64,000 nt of DNA from positions 62,001-126,000 of the forward strand of contig CAWDME010000009.1 in assembly GCA_963803335.1 (NCBI GenBank). Reading direction: 5' to 3'. Positions 32,706 through 40,466 of this stretch are shown here, piece after piece. The number at the start of each line of letters is the position of its first letter. Position 1 is the first letter of the stretch. Below the pieces are notes generated by a model. The model was not told the DNA's origin and did no database searches. It saw only the letters and a program-made list of their open reading frames with translations. A program made the translations under genes and the position numbers. Origin of the DNA: DASSUW01 sp963803335 (GTDB lineage: Bacteria > Actinomycetota > Thermoleophilia > Solirubrobacterales > Solirubrobacteraceae).

Positions 32706-34040
32706 ATGCGCGGCAGAGTCGCGATCATCGGGGCAGGGCCGGCCGGTTTCTACGCCGCCGACCAGCTGCTCAAGCAGGGCTTCGCGGTCGACCTGCTCGA
32801 CCGGTTGCCGACGCCGTACGGGCTCGTGCGCTCCGGCGTCGCGCCCGACCATCCGAAGATCAAGAGCGTCACGCGCGTCTACGACAAGGTGGCCGCCTCG
32901 CCCGCCTTCCGGTACTACGGCGGCGTCGAGCTCGGCAAACACGTCACGCGCGAGGAGCTGCGCGCCCGCTACCACGCCGTCGTCTACGCGCTCGGGACGG
33001 CGGCCGACCGGCGGCTCGGTATCCCGGGCGAGGACCTGCGCGGCTCGCATTCGGCCACCGACTTCGTGGCGTGGTACAACGGCCACCCCGACTACGCCGA
33101 CCTCACGTTCGACCTCGACCACGAGCGCGCGGTCGTGATCGGCAACGGCAACGTGGCGGTCGACGTGGCGCGGATGCTCGTGCTCGCCTCCGACGAGCTG
33201 GCGGTCACGGACACCGCCGACCATGCACTGCCCGCCTTCGCCGGCTCCGGCGTGCGTGAGGTCCTTCTGCTCGGCCGCCGCGGTCCCGAGCACGCCGCGT
33301 TCACCACGCCGGAGCTGCGCGAGCTCGGTGAGCTGTCACGAGCCGACGTGATCGTGGAGCCGTTCACGGCGGAGCCGCCCGAGGACGCCACGTCGACGCA
33401 GCGGCGCAACCTCGAGGTGCTGCAGGAGTACGCGGCGCGCGCGCCGGCCGGCCATACCCACCGCGTGGTGCTCCGATTCCTGCGCTCGCCCGTCGAGATC
33501 CTCGGCGACGACCACGGCCGCGTGCGCGGCCTACGCGTCTCCGTCAACCGGATCGAGAACGGGCGCGCCGTGCCGACTGGCGAGGAGGAGGTCATCGAGT
33601 GCGGCCTCGTGCTGCGCGCGGTCGGCTACACGGGCGCGCCGGTGCCCGGCGTGCCGTTCGACCCGCAGCGCGGCCTGATACCCAACGACGACGGCCGCGT
33701 CGTCGACGACGCCGGCGTGCCGCTGACCGGCGAGTACGCGGTCGGATGGATCAAGCGCGGGCCGACCGGCGTGATCGGCACGAACAAGAAGTGCGCGGCC
33801 GGCACGGTGGCGCACGTGGTGGCCGACGCGGACGCCGACCGGCTCGCGAAGGCGGACGACGCCGACCCCGAGGCGTGGCTGCGCGAGCGCGTGCCCGACC
33901 TCGTCACCTGGGAGGGGTGGACGGCGATCGACGCGTACGAGGCCTCGGCGGGAGCCCCGGCCGGCCGGCCGCGGGTGAAGCTCGTGCGCATGGATGAGCT
34001 GACGCGCGTGGCGCAGCGAACGTCAACCCCGGCTGGGTAG
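32706..34040 (+). CDS. fprA: FprA-type ferredoxin-NADP+ reductase
   Basis: A 444-residue flavoprotein related to mycobacterial FprA and adrenodoxin reductase. FAD motif: VAIIGAGPAGFYAADQLLKQ; NADP motif: VVIGNGNVAVDVARML; FVAWYNGHPDY and GPTGVIGTNKKC are family blocks. It moves electrons between NADPH and ferredoxin. No paaE is present in this window, so this could be the electron supplier of the epoxidase, with a ferredoxin from elsewhere; that is inference. ATG 32706 is preferred over GTG 32700 because TAACAT is 7 bases upstream. Its last codons and stop (TPAG, TAG) lie inside palindromic element copy C. Confidence 0.85.
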   Translation: MRGRVAIIGAGPAGFYAADQLLKQGFAVDLLDRLPTPYGLVRSGVAPDHPKIKSVTRVYDKVAASPAFRYYGGVELGKHVTREELRARYHAVVYALGTAADRRLGIPGEDLRGSHSATDFVAWYNGHPDYADLTFDLDHERAVVIGNGNVAVDVARMLVLASDELAVTDTADHALPAFAGSGVREVLLLGRRGPEHAAFTTPELRELGELSRADVIVEPFTAEPPEDATSTQRRNLEVLQEYAARAPAGHTHRVVLRFLRSPVEILGDDHGRVRGLRVSVNRIENGRAVPTGEEEVIECGLVLRAVGYTGAPVPGVPFDPQRGLIPNDDGRVVDDAGVPLTGEYAVGWIKRGPTGVIGTNKKCAAGTVAHVVADADADRLAKADDADPEAWLRERVPDLVTWEGWTAIDAYEASAGAPAGRPRVKLVRMDELTRVAQRTSTPAG

Positions 34041-34084
34041 GGCGGCTGGGGAATCGGCCGACCCCTCGCTGCCCTACCCAGCCG
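34030..34084. repeat. Palindromic element, copy C (short form)
   Basis: A perfect 14-bp inverted repeat, CGGCTGGGTAGGGC (34030-34043) and its complement (34071-34084), with a 27-base loop. There is no inner hairpin like that of copies A and B. It sits exactly at the convergent ends of fprA and paaX and supplies the fprA stop codon. The right end, running into the paaX stop, is identical to copy B for about 36 bases. In RNA it would fold on either strand and may end both transcripts. Confidence 0.75.
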
Positions 34085-34092
34085 CAGTTGGC

Positions 34093-34917
34093 TCAGGCCG
34101 CCTCGCGCATCGCTTCAATGCCACCGAAGTACCGCTGCGCCACCGCGTGCCAGCTCTCGTGCCGGTCGCGGAACACCTTCAGCGCCTGCGCTCGGGGCCA
34201 GCCGTCCGGGAGCATCGCCTCCGGCAGATCGGGGTCCAGGAACGGGAACTTGCGCCACTCGTGCACGAGCTGCGTCTGGGCGCGGAAGACCGTCTCCGGC
34301 GTCCTCGGGCGCAGCCGGCCGAACCGGGCCATGAACTCCCCGTACGCCCGCGCGACGGCGTCGAGGTCCCACGCCTCGGCGAGCACCCTCGCCGGATCGC
34401 CGAGCGTGCCCAGCGACGCCTGGAAGGACAGCAGCTCGGCGACCGAGTCGACGTTCGCGACCTCGCGCTCGCGCTCCACGTGCGGAGTGATCCAGAGGCC
34501 GCCGCCGAGCGAGCCGAAGCCGGCCCAGGCGAGCCGCGTACGCACCTGATGGCGGACGTCCCGGCGCTCCTCCGGCACGCGCAGGACCACGAGCAGCCAG
34601 CGGCCGTCCCACTCCCACGGCTCGCCGAACGAGTAGATGCGCTCGGCGCCCGTCTGCAGCATCTGCGTGGTCTCCTCGGTGAGCGAGACCCGCGCGCGGC
34701 GGCCCCGCCGCTCGGTCTGCAGCCAGCCGGCGGCCACGCTGCGCGCAAGCGCCTGGCGCGCGGCGTGCAGCTTGTACTCGAGCGCCCCGAGCGCCTCGAT
34801 CAGCGTCTCTTGCCACACGGCCGCGTGCAGCGGCAGGACGTACTCGCCGAGCGTGGTGAGCAACATCGAGCGGGCCGCGGGAGCGCCGACCGACCGGCGG
34901 CGCAGCTGGTCGTTCAC
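34093..34917 (-). CDS. paaX: PaaX-family transcriptional repressor
   Basis: A 274-residue PaaX-like regulator. The N-terminal winged helix (about residues 15-90) contains LHAARQALARSVAAGWLQTE and RRGRRARVSLTEE. PaaX signature stretches follow: EWDGRWLLVVLRVPEERRD, LRTRLAWAGFGSLGGGLWIT-like sequence, and the C-terminal helix. In E. coli PaaX represses the paa operons until phenylacetyl-CoA binds; here the ligand may be another aryl-CoA. The GTG is 7 bases from TAAAAT, so translation is leaderless. The stop lies in palindromic element C. Confidence 0.88.
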   Translation of the reverse strand: MNDQLRRRSVGAPAARSMLLTTLGEYVLPLHAAVWQETLIEALGALEYKLHAARQALARSVAAGWLQTERRGRRARVSLTEETTQMLQTGAERIYSFGEPWEWDGRWLLVVLRVPEERRDVRHQVRTRLAWAGFGSLGGGLWITPHVEREREVANVDSVAELLSFQASLGTLGDPARVLAEAWDLDAVARAYGEFMARFGRLRPRTPETVFRAQTQLVHEWRKFPFLDPDLPEAMLPDGWPRAQALKVFRDRHESWHAVAQRYFGGIEAMREAA

Positions 34918-34924
34918 CCGCGAG

Positions 34925-34953
34925 ATTTTACAGCCGGCCCGGACGACTGTCTC
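34925..34953 (-). promoter_or_regulatory. paaX promoter (leaderless)
   Basis: On the minus strand GAGACA (34953-34948) and TAAAAT (34930-34925) are separated by 17 bases. The paaX GTG begins 7 bases after the -10, leaving no room for a ribosome-binding site. Confidence 0.6.
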
Positions 34954-34956
34954 ACG

Positions 34957-36009
34957 TCACGACGGGCGATCGGCCGCCGCACGCAGCGCCTCGCGGGCCT
35001 CGGCCGCGAGCCGCCGGACGAGCTCGCCGGCCGGCACCGGCTCGGCCAGCGTGTGCGCCTGCCCGGCCCACACGTGGAAGCCGTCGGCGTCGCCGGCGCT
35101 GCGGGCGGCGGCGCGGACCTTTGCCGTGACGTGGTGGACGTCGGGGTAGGCGCTCGGGGCGCCGCTGTCGTGCTCGCGCAGCCAGCGGTTGACGATGCCG
35201 CGCGCCGTGCGGCCGCTGAACGCGCGCGTCAGCGCGGTGGCGCCGGGCGCGGCGATCGCGTCGCGGTGGGCGGGCGCGGTGGCGGCCTCGGGGCAGAGCA
35301 TGAATGCGGTGCCGATCGCCGCCGCCCGGGCGCCCGCGGCGAGCACGGCGGCGACCCCGCGACCGGTCGCGATCCCGCCCGCGGCGATCAGCGGCAGCTC
35401 GACCGTCGCGGCGACCATCTGCAGCAACGCGAGCAGCCCGATGTCTCCGGGCGCGGCGTCGTCGAACGTGGCCCGGTGCCCGCCGGCCTCGGCGCCCTGG
35501 ACCACGAGCGCGTCGGCGCCGGCCTGCGCGGCCGTCGCCGCCTCCGCCGGCGTGGTCACCGTGACCCAGACGGCGCTGCCCGCCGCCTGCAGGTCGCGCA
35601 CGTCGCCGATCGGCGGGCAGCCGAACGTGAACGAGACCACCGGCACGCGCAGCTCGATCATCAGCGCCAGCTTCGCCTGCCAGTCGTCATCGTCGTGACG
35701 CGGCTCGCCAAGCGGCGCCCCGTAACGCTCGGCCTCCTCCGTCAACGCCGCAGCGAACGCCGCGACGGCGGCGGGGTCGGCGACCGGCGCCGGCGGCGCG
35801 AACAGGTTCACGCCAAACGGCGCCGCCGTGAGCTCGCGCAGCGCCGCGACGTCCTTACTCGCCGCGGCGGCGGTCTTGTAGCCGGTCGCGACGAAGCCGA
35901 GGCCGCCCGCGTTGCCGACCGCGGCGGCCAGCTCCGGCGTCGACGGGCCGCCGCTCAACGGCGCCTGCACGATCGGGTGCTTCAGCGAGTCGGGTGTGAA
36001 GCGCGACAC
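34957..36009 (-). CDS. Nitronate monooxygenase family protein
   Basis: A 350-residue FMN-binding TIM-barrel protein of the NMO/2-nitropropane dioxygenase family. It has KHPIVQAPLSGGPSTPELA at the N-terminus, the active-site region GADALVVQGAEAGGHRATF with the catalytic His, and the FMN phosphate loop LIAAGGIATGRGVAAVLAAG. These enzymes oxidise nitronates such as 3-nitropropionate. GTG 36009 is preferred because family members begin a few residues before the IVQAP motif; ATG 36021 is the alternative and would share bases with the divergent ATG. It follows paaX with no obvious operon link. Confidence 0.82.
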   Translation of the reverse strand: MSRFTPDSLKHPIVQAPLSGGPSTPELAAAVGNAGGLGFVATGYKTAAAASKDVAALRELTAAPFGVNLFAPPAPVADPAAVAAFAAALTEEAERYGAPLGEPRHDDDDWQAKLALMIELRVPVVSFTFGCPPIGDVRDLQAAGSAVWVTVTTPAEAATAAQAGADALVVQGAEAGGHRATFDDAAPGDIGLLALLQMVAATVELPLIAAGGIATGRGVAAVLAAGARAAAIGTAFMLCPEAATAPAHRDAIAAPGATALTRAFSGRTARGIVNRWLREHDSGAPSAYPDVHHVTAKVRAAARSAGDADGFHVWAGQAHTLAEPVPAGELVRRLAAEAREALRAAADRPS

Positions 36010-36019
36010 TGCACACAGC

Positions 36020-36463
36020 ATGCCTGACCGAGCCCACCTCATAGGGATCAACCACGTCGCGCTCGAGGTCGGCGACCTCGATGCCGCCCTCGACCTCTAC
36101 GCCCGCCTGTTCGGCTTCGAGCTCCGCGGCCGCGCGCCGGGGATGGCCTTCATCGACATGGGCGACCAGTTCCTCGCCGTCAGCGAGGGCCGCCGCCAGG
36201 GCCCCGACGACGGCCGCCACTTCGGCCTCGTCGTCGACGACAAGGCGGCGGTCCGCGCTGCCGTCGAGCGCGAAGGCCTCGCGCAGGTCGGCCGCGGCCA
36301 CCGGCTCGACTTCCTCGACCCGTGGGGCAACCGCTTCGAGATCGTCGCCTACGGCGACGTTCAGTTCGAGCGCGCCCCCGGCGTCAAGCGCAAGCTCGGG
36401 ATCGAGGAGCTCGAGAAATCCGCCGCCGCCCGCGACGAGATCCGCGATCGCGGGCTCGCCTAA
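36020..36463 (+). CDS. VOC-superfamily (glyoxalase/bleomycin resistance-like) protein
   Basis: A 147-residue protein with the VOC beta-alpha-beta-beta-beta pattern: INHVALEVGDLDAALDLYAR, then FGFELRGRAP, and the second module HFGLVVDDKAAVRAAVEREG and FLDPWGNRFEIVAY. The His in NHVALEV and the Glu in RFEIV are at the usual metal positions. The substrate is unknown. Its ATG is immediately adjacent to, or overlapping with, the divergent NMO start. Confidence 0.82.
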   Translation: MPDRAHLIGINHVALEVGDLDAALDLYARLFGFELRGRAPGMAFIDMGDQFLAVSEGRRQGPDDGRHFGLVVDDKAAVRAAVEREGLAQVGRGHRLDFLDPWGNRFEIVAYGDVQFERAPGVKRKLGIEELEKSAAARDEIRDRGLA

Positions 36464-36479
36464 CTGGCCGTTCGGCGGG

Positions 36480-36507
36480 TTCAACGGTCAGCGCGGCTGA
36501 CTAGGTT
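36480..36507 (+). promoter_or_regulatory. Candidate leaderless promoter of the subtilase gene
   Basis: TTCAAC (36480-36485), 16 bases, and TAGGTT (36502-36507), then 7 bases to the ATG at 36515. There is no Shine-Dalgarno. The -35 match is weak. Confidence 0.45.
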
Positions 36508-36514
36508 CCGATCG

Positions 36515-38128
36515 ATGCGCCGGATCGCCATCGCCGTCGCCGTGCTCGCAGCGCTGCCCGCCTCCGCGACCGCGGCGGAGCGCGCGTATCCACGGCCACC
36601 GGGTGTCGTGCCGCCGAACGTGCTGCCGGCAACAGGCGCCACGGCAGCGCGCCTGCAGCCGGCACGCTGGCTCGTGGGTGCGCGGCCCGGCGCCCGCGCC
36701 GAGGGCGTCGCCGCGCGCTACGGCGCCGAGCTGCTCACGCCGCGCGGGATCTACGTGATCCGGCGCGCCCGCGCCCGCGCGTTCGCGACGGCGCTGCGGG
36801 CCGCCGGCGTCTACCGCTTCGCGGAGCCGAACCGGCGCGTCCGCCCGGCGCAGGCCGTCGACGACGTCGCCGCCACCGACTGGCGGACGTTCCTGATCCC
36901 GCCGACGCTGCAGCCGCCGGACGTGGCCACGGCGCCACTGACCGCGGTGATCGACGGGGCCGCGGACCCGACGATCCCCGACCTCACCGGCGTGCAGGTC
37001 GTGCGCGACACGGCGGTCAGCGACCTCCACGGATCGGCCGTCGCGTCGGTCATCGGCGGCCGCGCCAACGGCGTCGGCAAGGTCGGCGTGTACCCGGGAG
37101 CCCCGATCCTCTCGATCGGCACGGACTTCACGGTCGCCGACATCGTCAAGTGCATCGCGACCGCGCTCGACGCCCACGCGCGCGTGCTCAACATGAGCTA
37201 CGGCTCGCCGGAGTACAGCTACGCCGAGGACGTCGAGCTCGCCTACGCGGTCTCGCGTGACGTCGTGCCGGTCGCGGCCGCCGGCAACGACCGCGACACA
37301 CAGCTCCCCAACGGCACCGTGAACCCGGTGATGTACCCGGCCGGGCTCCCCCACATCGTGTCGGTCGCGGCGATGGGCCCTTCGGGCGCCACCAGCTCCT
37401 TCTCCACATCCAACGGGGCCGTCGACCTCGCGGCCCCGGGCGAGGGCGTGCTCACCGCCGTGCCGGCCGCGTACGACGACGACGGCACGGCGGACGGGTA
37501 CGAGCGGCTCGACGGCACGAGCTTCGCCGCCCCGATCGTGTCCGGCGCGGCCGCCTGGCTGCGCGCCGCGCGGCCGCAGCTCACCAACGGGCAGGTCGCG
37601 GACCTGCTGCGCATGACCGCCGAGGACATCGCGCCCGCGGGCTGGGACCCGGACAGCGGCTACGGGCTCGTGGACCTGCCAACCGCGCTCGCGCAGCCGG
37701 CGCCGCCGATCGACACCCTCGAGGTCAACGACGACATCGCCTGGGTCAACGGCCGCCGCTTCAGCAAGCCCGACCCGTTCATCTTCAAGGCCCACGACCG
37801 CAGGCGCTCCGTGCGCGGCGTCGTCGACTTCTGGAAGGACTACGCCGACGTCTACCGCGTCCAGGTCCCGGGCCGGCACGCGCTGCACCTGACGCTGCGG
37901 ATGGCGCACGGCACCAACCCGGACCTCGCGGCGTACAGCACGCGCGGGCGCACGATCTACAAGGCCCGCGGCCGCCTGGGCCGGTCCTACAACAAGCCGG
38001 GCAAGAGCGAGCGGGTGACGATCCACAACTACTCGCGCCACAGCATGGTGGCCTACGCGGTCGTCTACTCGCCGACCGCCAAGGACGACCGCTACGACGC
38101 GCCGTACACGCTCACCGTCAAGCGGTGA
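36515..38128 (+). CDS. Secreted subtilisin-like serine protease
   Basis: A 537-residue S8 protease. Signal peptide: MRRIAIAVAVLAALPASATA with cleavage after ATA. A propeptide of about 110 residues precedes the catalytic domain with Asp147 (AVIDGA), His172 (LHGSAVAS), oxyanion Asn258 (AAAGNDRD) and Ser336 (GTSFAAPIVSGAAAW). A C-terminal beta-rich domain of about 150 residues ends in YDAPYTLTVKR, similar to the tail of the metalloprotease encoded at 43650. It is probably extracellular. It overlaps the convergent 92-residue gene by 11 bases. Confidence 0.92.
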   Translation: MRRIAIAVAVLAALPASATAAERAYPRPPGVVPPNVLPATGATAARLQPARWLVGARPGARAEGVAARYGAELLTPRGIYVIRRARARAFATALRAAGVYRFAEPNRRVRPAQAVDDVAATDWRTFLIPPTLQPPDVATAPLTAVIDGAADPTIPDLTGVQVVRDTAVSDLHGSAVASVIGGRANGVGKVGVYPGAPILSIGTDFTVADIVKCIATALDAHARVLNMSYGSPEYSYAEDVELAYAVSRDVVPVAAAGNDRDTQLPNGTVNPVMYPAGLPHIVSVAAMGPSGATSSFSTSNGAVDLAAPGEGVLTAVPAAYDDDGTADGYERLDGTSFAAPIVSGAAAWLRAARPQLTNGQVADLLRMTAEDIAPAGWDPDSGYGLVDLPTALAQPAPPIDTLEVNDDIAWVNGRRFSKPDPFIFKAHDRRRSVRGVVDFWKDYADVYRVQVPGRHALHLTLRMAHGTNPDLAAYSTRGRTIYKARGRLGRSYNKPGKSERVTIHNYSRHSMVAYAVVYSPTAKDDRYDAPYTLTVKR

Positions 38129-38396
38129 CGCCGTGCTTGCGCAGGTACTCGATGTAGAACGGCCGCAACAGGTCGGCCGTCTCGCCCTCCCCCGCGTCGG
38201 TCAGGTCGTCGACGTGCGCGCTGAGGTGGAAGACGTCGTTCTCGGCCTCGTCGACGCGGCCGGCGGCCGCCTCGGCCGCGGGCAGCGTCTTCATCAGCTC
38301 ATAGAAGAATTTCACGTCGAAGTGCCGCTTGGCGCGGCTGACCGCGCGATCGTGGAGCTCCTTCGACGAGAGGGCGTCCAGGCCGTCTTCGGTCAC
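38118..38396 (-). CDS. Small conserved-looking protein downstream of the MaoC gene
   Basis: A 92-residue acidic helical protein, starting DGLDALSSKELHDRAVSRAK and continuing RHFDVKFFYELMKTLPAAEA and FHLSAHVDDLTDAGEG. There are no signal peptide or membrane segments. I do not recognise the family. The GTG overlaps the MaoC stop (GTGA), so it is co-translated with the dehydratase and FabG4 and may be a subunit or chaperone of that fatty-acyl system. Confidence 0.7.
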   Translation of the reverse strand: MTEDGLDALSSKELHDRAVSRAKRHFDVKFFYELMKTLPAAEAAAGRVDEAENDVFHLSAHVDDLTDAGEGETADLLRPFYIEYLRKHGVTA

Positions 38397-39181
38397 GTCA
38401 CGGTCCCGGTGAGGTGGGGCTTGCCCGTGCGCGCGTCGTGAACGGCGAACTGGCCGTCGGTGAACGAGAACGCGACGCGCCCGGGAATGCGGAGCGGCAG
38501 CTTGAAGCGCACGTCGGCAGTGTACGTGTCCGGCAGCCGCCCCTCGAGCGCGGCCAGGCAGCGGGCCTTGGTCCACATCCCGTGCGCGATCGCGCTCGGC
38601 TGGCCGAACGCCTTTGCCGGCAGCGAGTGCATGTGGATCGGGTTGGCGTCGCCGGAGACGCGCGCGTAGCGGCGGCCGATGTCGCCCGGCACGGTCCAGA
38701 TCGCGCTCGGCGTGGGCGGCTCCGAGCCGTCGCGCGGCGAGGATGAGCCGCCCTTGCCCTCGCGGTGCAGGTAGCGGCTGACGTCGCGCCACAGCACCTC
38801 GCCGTCGACCTCCGCCTCGCCGACCAGCTCGAACTGGGTGCCGCGCTCGTACGGCGCCAGGTTCTCGGCACGGACGCGCAGGTCGAGCCGCTCGTCCGCG
38901 TGCAGCGGGCGCCGCTGCTCGATCCGGTTGCCGATGTGCACCAGCCCGAGCGGCGAGAACGGGAAGTCGGACGCCGCCATCAGCTCCATCGCCAGCGGGA
39001 ACGCGAGGATGTGCGGGTAGGTCGCCGGCAGCTCGTCGCGCAGCCGAAAGCCGCACACGCGGTCGTACTCGGCCAGCGCGTGGCGGTCGATCTCCACCGA
39101 GCGGGTCAGCTCACGGTCGGGCAGGGAGTCCGGCCGCCGCCGCACAGCCCCGAGCGCGATGCGCGCATACAGCCGCTTCAT
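38393..39181 (-). CDS. MaoC-type (R)-hydratase, HtdX-like
   Basis: A 262-residue double-hotdog hydratase. The C-terminal half carries the hydratase 2 motif: YARVSGDANPIHMHSLPAKA, then QPSAIAHGMWTKARC. The His and Asp of the motif (DANPIHMH) are the catalytic dyad. The N-terminal half is a degenerate hotdog domain. Position and gene order (fabG4 upstream and a divergent thiolase) match M. tuberculosis htdX (Rv0241c). It hydrates 2-enoyl-CoA or -ACP. The start overlaps the FabG stop (ATGA). Confidence 0.85.
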   Translation of the reverse strand: MKRLYARIALGAVRRRPDSLPDRELTRSVEIDRHALAEYDRVCGFRLRDELPATYPHILAFPLAMELMAASDFPFSPLGLVHIGNRIEQRRPLHADERLDLRVRAENLAPYERGTQFELVGEAEVDGEVLWRDVSRYLHREGKGGSSSPRDGSEPPTPSAIWTVPGDIGRRYARVSGDANPIHMHSLPAKAFGQPSAIAHGMWTKARCLAALEGRLPDTYTADVRFKLPLRIPGRVAFSFTDGQFAVHDARTGKPHLTGTVT

Positions 39182-40413
39182 GCGCCGATCAGGCTCTGGC
39201 CGCAGACCCGGACGACGTTGCCGTTCACGCCGGCCGACCCGGGCGAGGCGAACCACGCCACGGTCTCGGCGACGTCGACCGGCAGGCCGCCCTGCGCGAG
39301 CGAGTTCATCCGCCGGCCGGCCTCGCGCGTGCCGAGCGGCATCGCGGCGGTCATCTGCGTCTCGATGAACCCGGGGGCGACGGCGTTGATCGTGGCCTGC
39401 CGCTTGGCCAGCGGGCCGGCGAGCGCCTCGACGATCCCGATCACGCCCGCCTTGCTCGTCGCGTAGTTGACCTGCCCGCGGTTGCCGGCGATGCCGCTGA
39501 CCGACGACACGCAGACGATGCGCGAAACGGACTCGCGGATCGCCTCGTTGATGCGCTCGATGCTCTCGAGGTTGACGGCGAGGACCGCGGCCCACTGGTC
39601 CTCGCTCATGCGCGCGAGCGTCTTGTCGCGCGTGATGCCGGCGTTGTGGACGACGATGTCGGCGCCTCGCTCGGCGAGCACCGCGGGCGCGCGGTCGGAC
39701 GTGATGTCGAGCTGCAGCGCGCTGCCGCCGATGCGGTTGGCGATCGCCGTGAGGTCCTCGCCCTGGGCCGGGACGTCGACGAGGATCACGTCCGCGCCGT
39801 CGCGTGCGAGCACTTCGGCGATCGCCGCGCCGATGCCGCGCGAGGCACCGGTGACCGCCGCCGTCTGGCCGGCCAGCGGGCGCTCCCAGTCGTCGGGCAC
39901 GTTGCGCACCGCGTCGCCGACACGGATCACCTGGCCGGAGACGTAGGCCGAGCGCCCGGAGAGCAGGAAGCGCAGCGTCGACTCGAGGTCGGCCTCCGCA
40001 GCGGCGTAGACGAGGTTGGCGGTGGCGCCGTGGCGGACCTCCTTGCCGAGTGAGCGGACGAAGCCCTCGAGCGCGCGCTGGGCGACGCCTTCGCCGTTTC
40101 CGACGACGATCGCGCGGCCTGAAGGCGCGAGCTCCCGCATCGCTGGCCCGAAGAAGTTGTACGCGTCGCGCAGGTCGCGCGTGGCCGTGAGCTTCGTGGC
40201 GTCGAAGATCAGCGCCGAATACTGGTCGGCCGTGCGCGCTTCGAGACCCATGCGGGTAATCACGTCGCGCACGGAGGCGGCGCCGCCGACGAGCACCGGG
40301 CCGTCGAACAGCCAAGGCCCGCGCCGGAGCTCGGCGGGCTGCGGCAGGCCCAGCCGGCGGACCATGAAGCGCCCCGGCGGGGAATCGGCGAATTGCTGGT
40401 ATCGATCGGCCAT
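39178..40413 (-). CDS. fabG4: High-molecular-weight 3-oxoacyl reductase, FabG4-like
   Basis: A 411-residue two-domain SDR. The N-terminal 180 residues form a non-catalytic flavodoxin-like domain (RALEGFVRSLGKEVRHGATA). The C-terminal domain is a complete reductase: AAVTGASRGIGAAIAEVLA, IVVHNAGITRDKTLARM, Ser in VCVSSVSGIAG, and YATSKAGVIG with the catalytic Tyr and Lys. This architecture is characteristic of mycobacterial FabG4 (Rv0242c), which reduces 3-oxoacyl-CoA with NADH. The gene is divergent from fadA2 across a palindrome and co-transcribed with the MaoC gene. Confidence 0.88.
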   Translation of the reverse strand: MADRYQQFADSPPGRFMVRRLGLPQPAELRRGPWLFDGPVLVGGAASVRDVITRMGLEARTADQYSALIFDATKLTATRDLRDAYNFFGPAMRELAPSGRAIVVGNGEGVAQRALEGFVRSLGKEVRHGATANLVYAAAEADLESTLRFLLSGRSAYVSGQVIRVGDAVRNVPDDWERPLAGQTAAVTGASRGIGAAIAEVLARDGADVILVDVPAQGEDLTAIANRIGGSALQLDITSDRAPAVLAERGADIVVHNAGITRDKTLARMSEDQWAAVLAVNLESIERINEAIRESVSRIVCVSSVSGIAGNRGQVNYATSKAGVIGIVEALAGPLAKRQATINAVAPGFIETQMTAAMPLGTREAGRRMNSLAQGGLPVDVAETVAWFASPGSAGVNGNVVRVCGQSLIGA

Positions 40414-40445
40414 GGTTCGTGCACTACCCGATTAGAATCTTAGAT

Positions 40446-40459
40446 GAACGGGAACGTTC
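40446..40459. promoter_or_regulatory. Operator-like palindrome between fabG4 and the thiolase
   Basis: GAACG (40446-40450), GGAA, CGTTC (40455-40459) is a 5-bp-arm inverted repeat with 4-base spacer, in an AT-richer 53-base divergent gap. It lies 8 bases before the thiolase ATG and just after a TTAGAT -10 candidate (40439-40444). This kind of site is typical of TetR-family fatty-acid regulators. Confidence 0.5.
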
Positions 40460-40466
40460 GTAAGTA

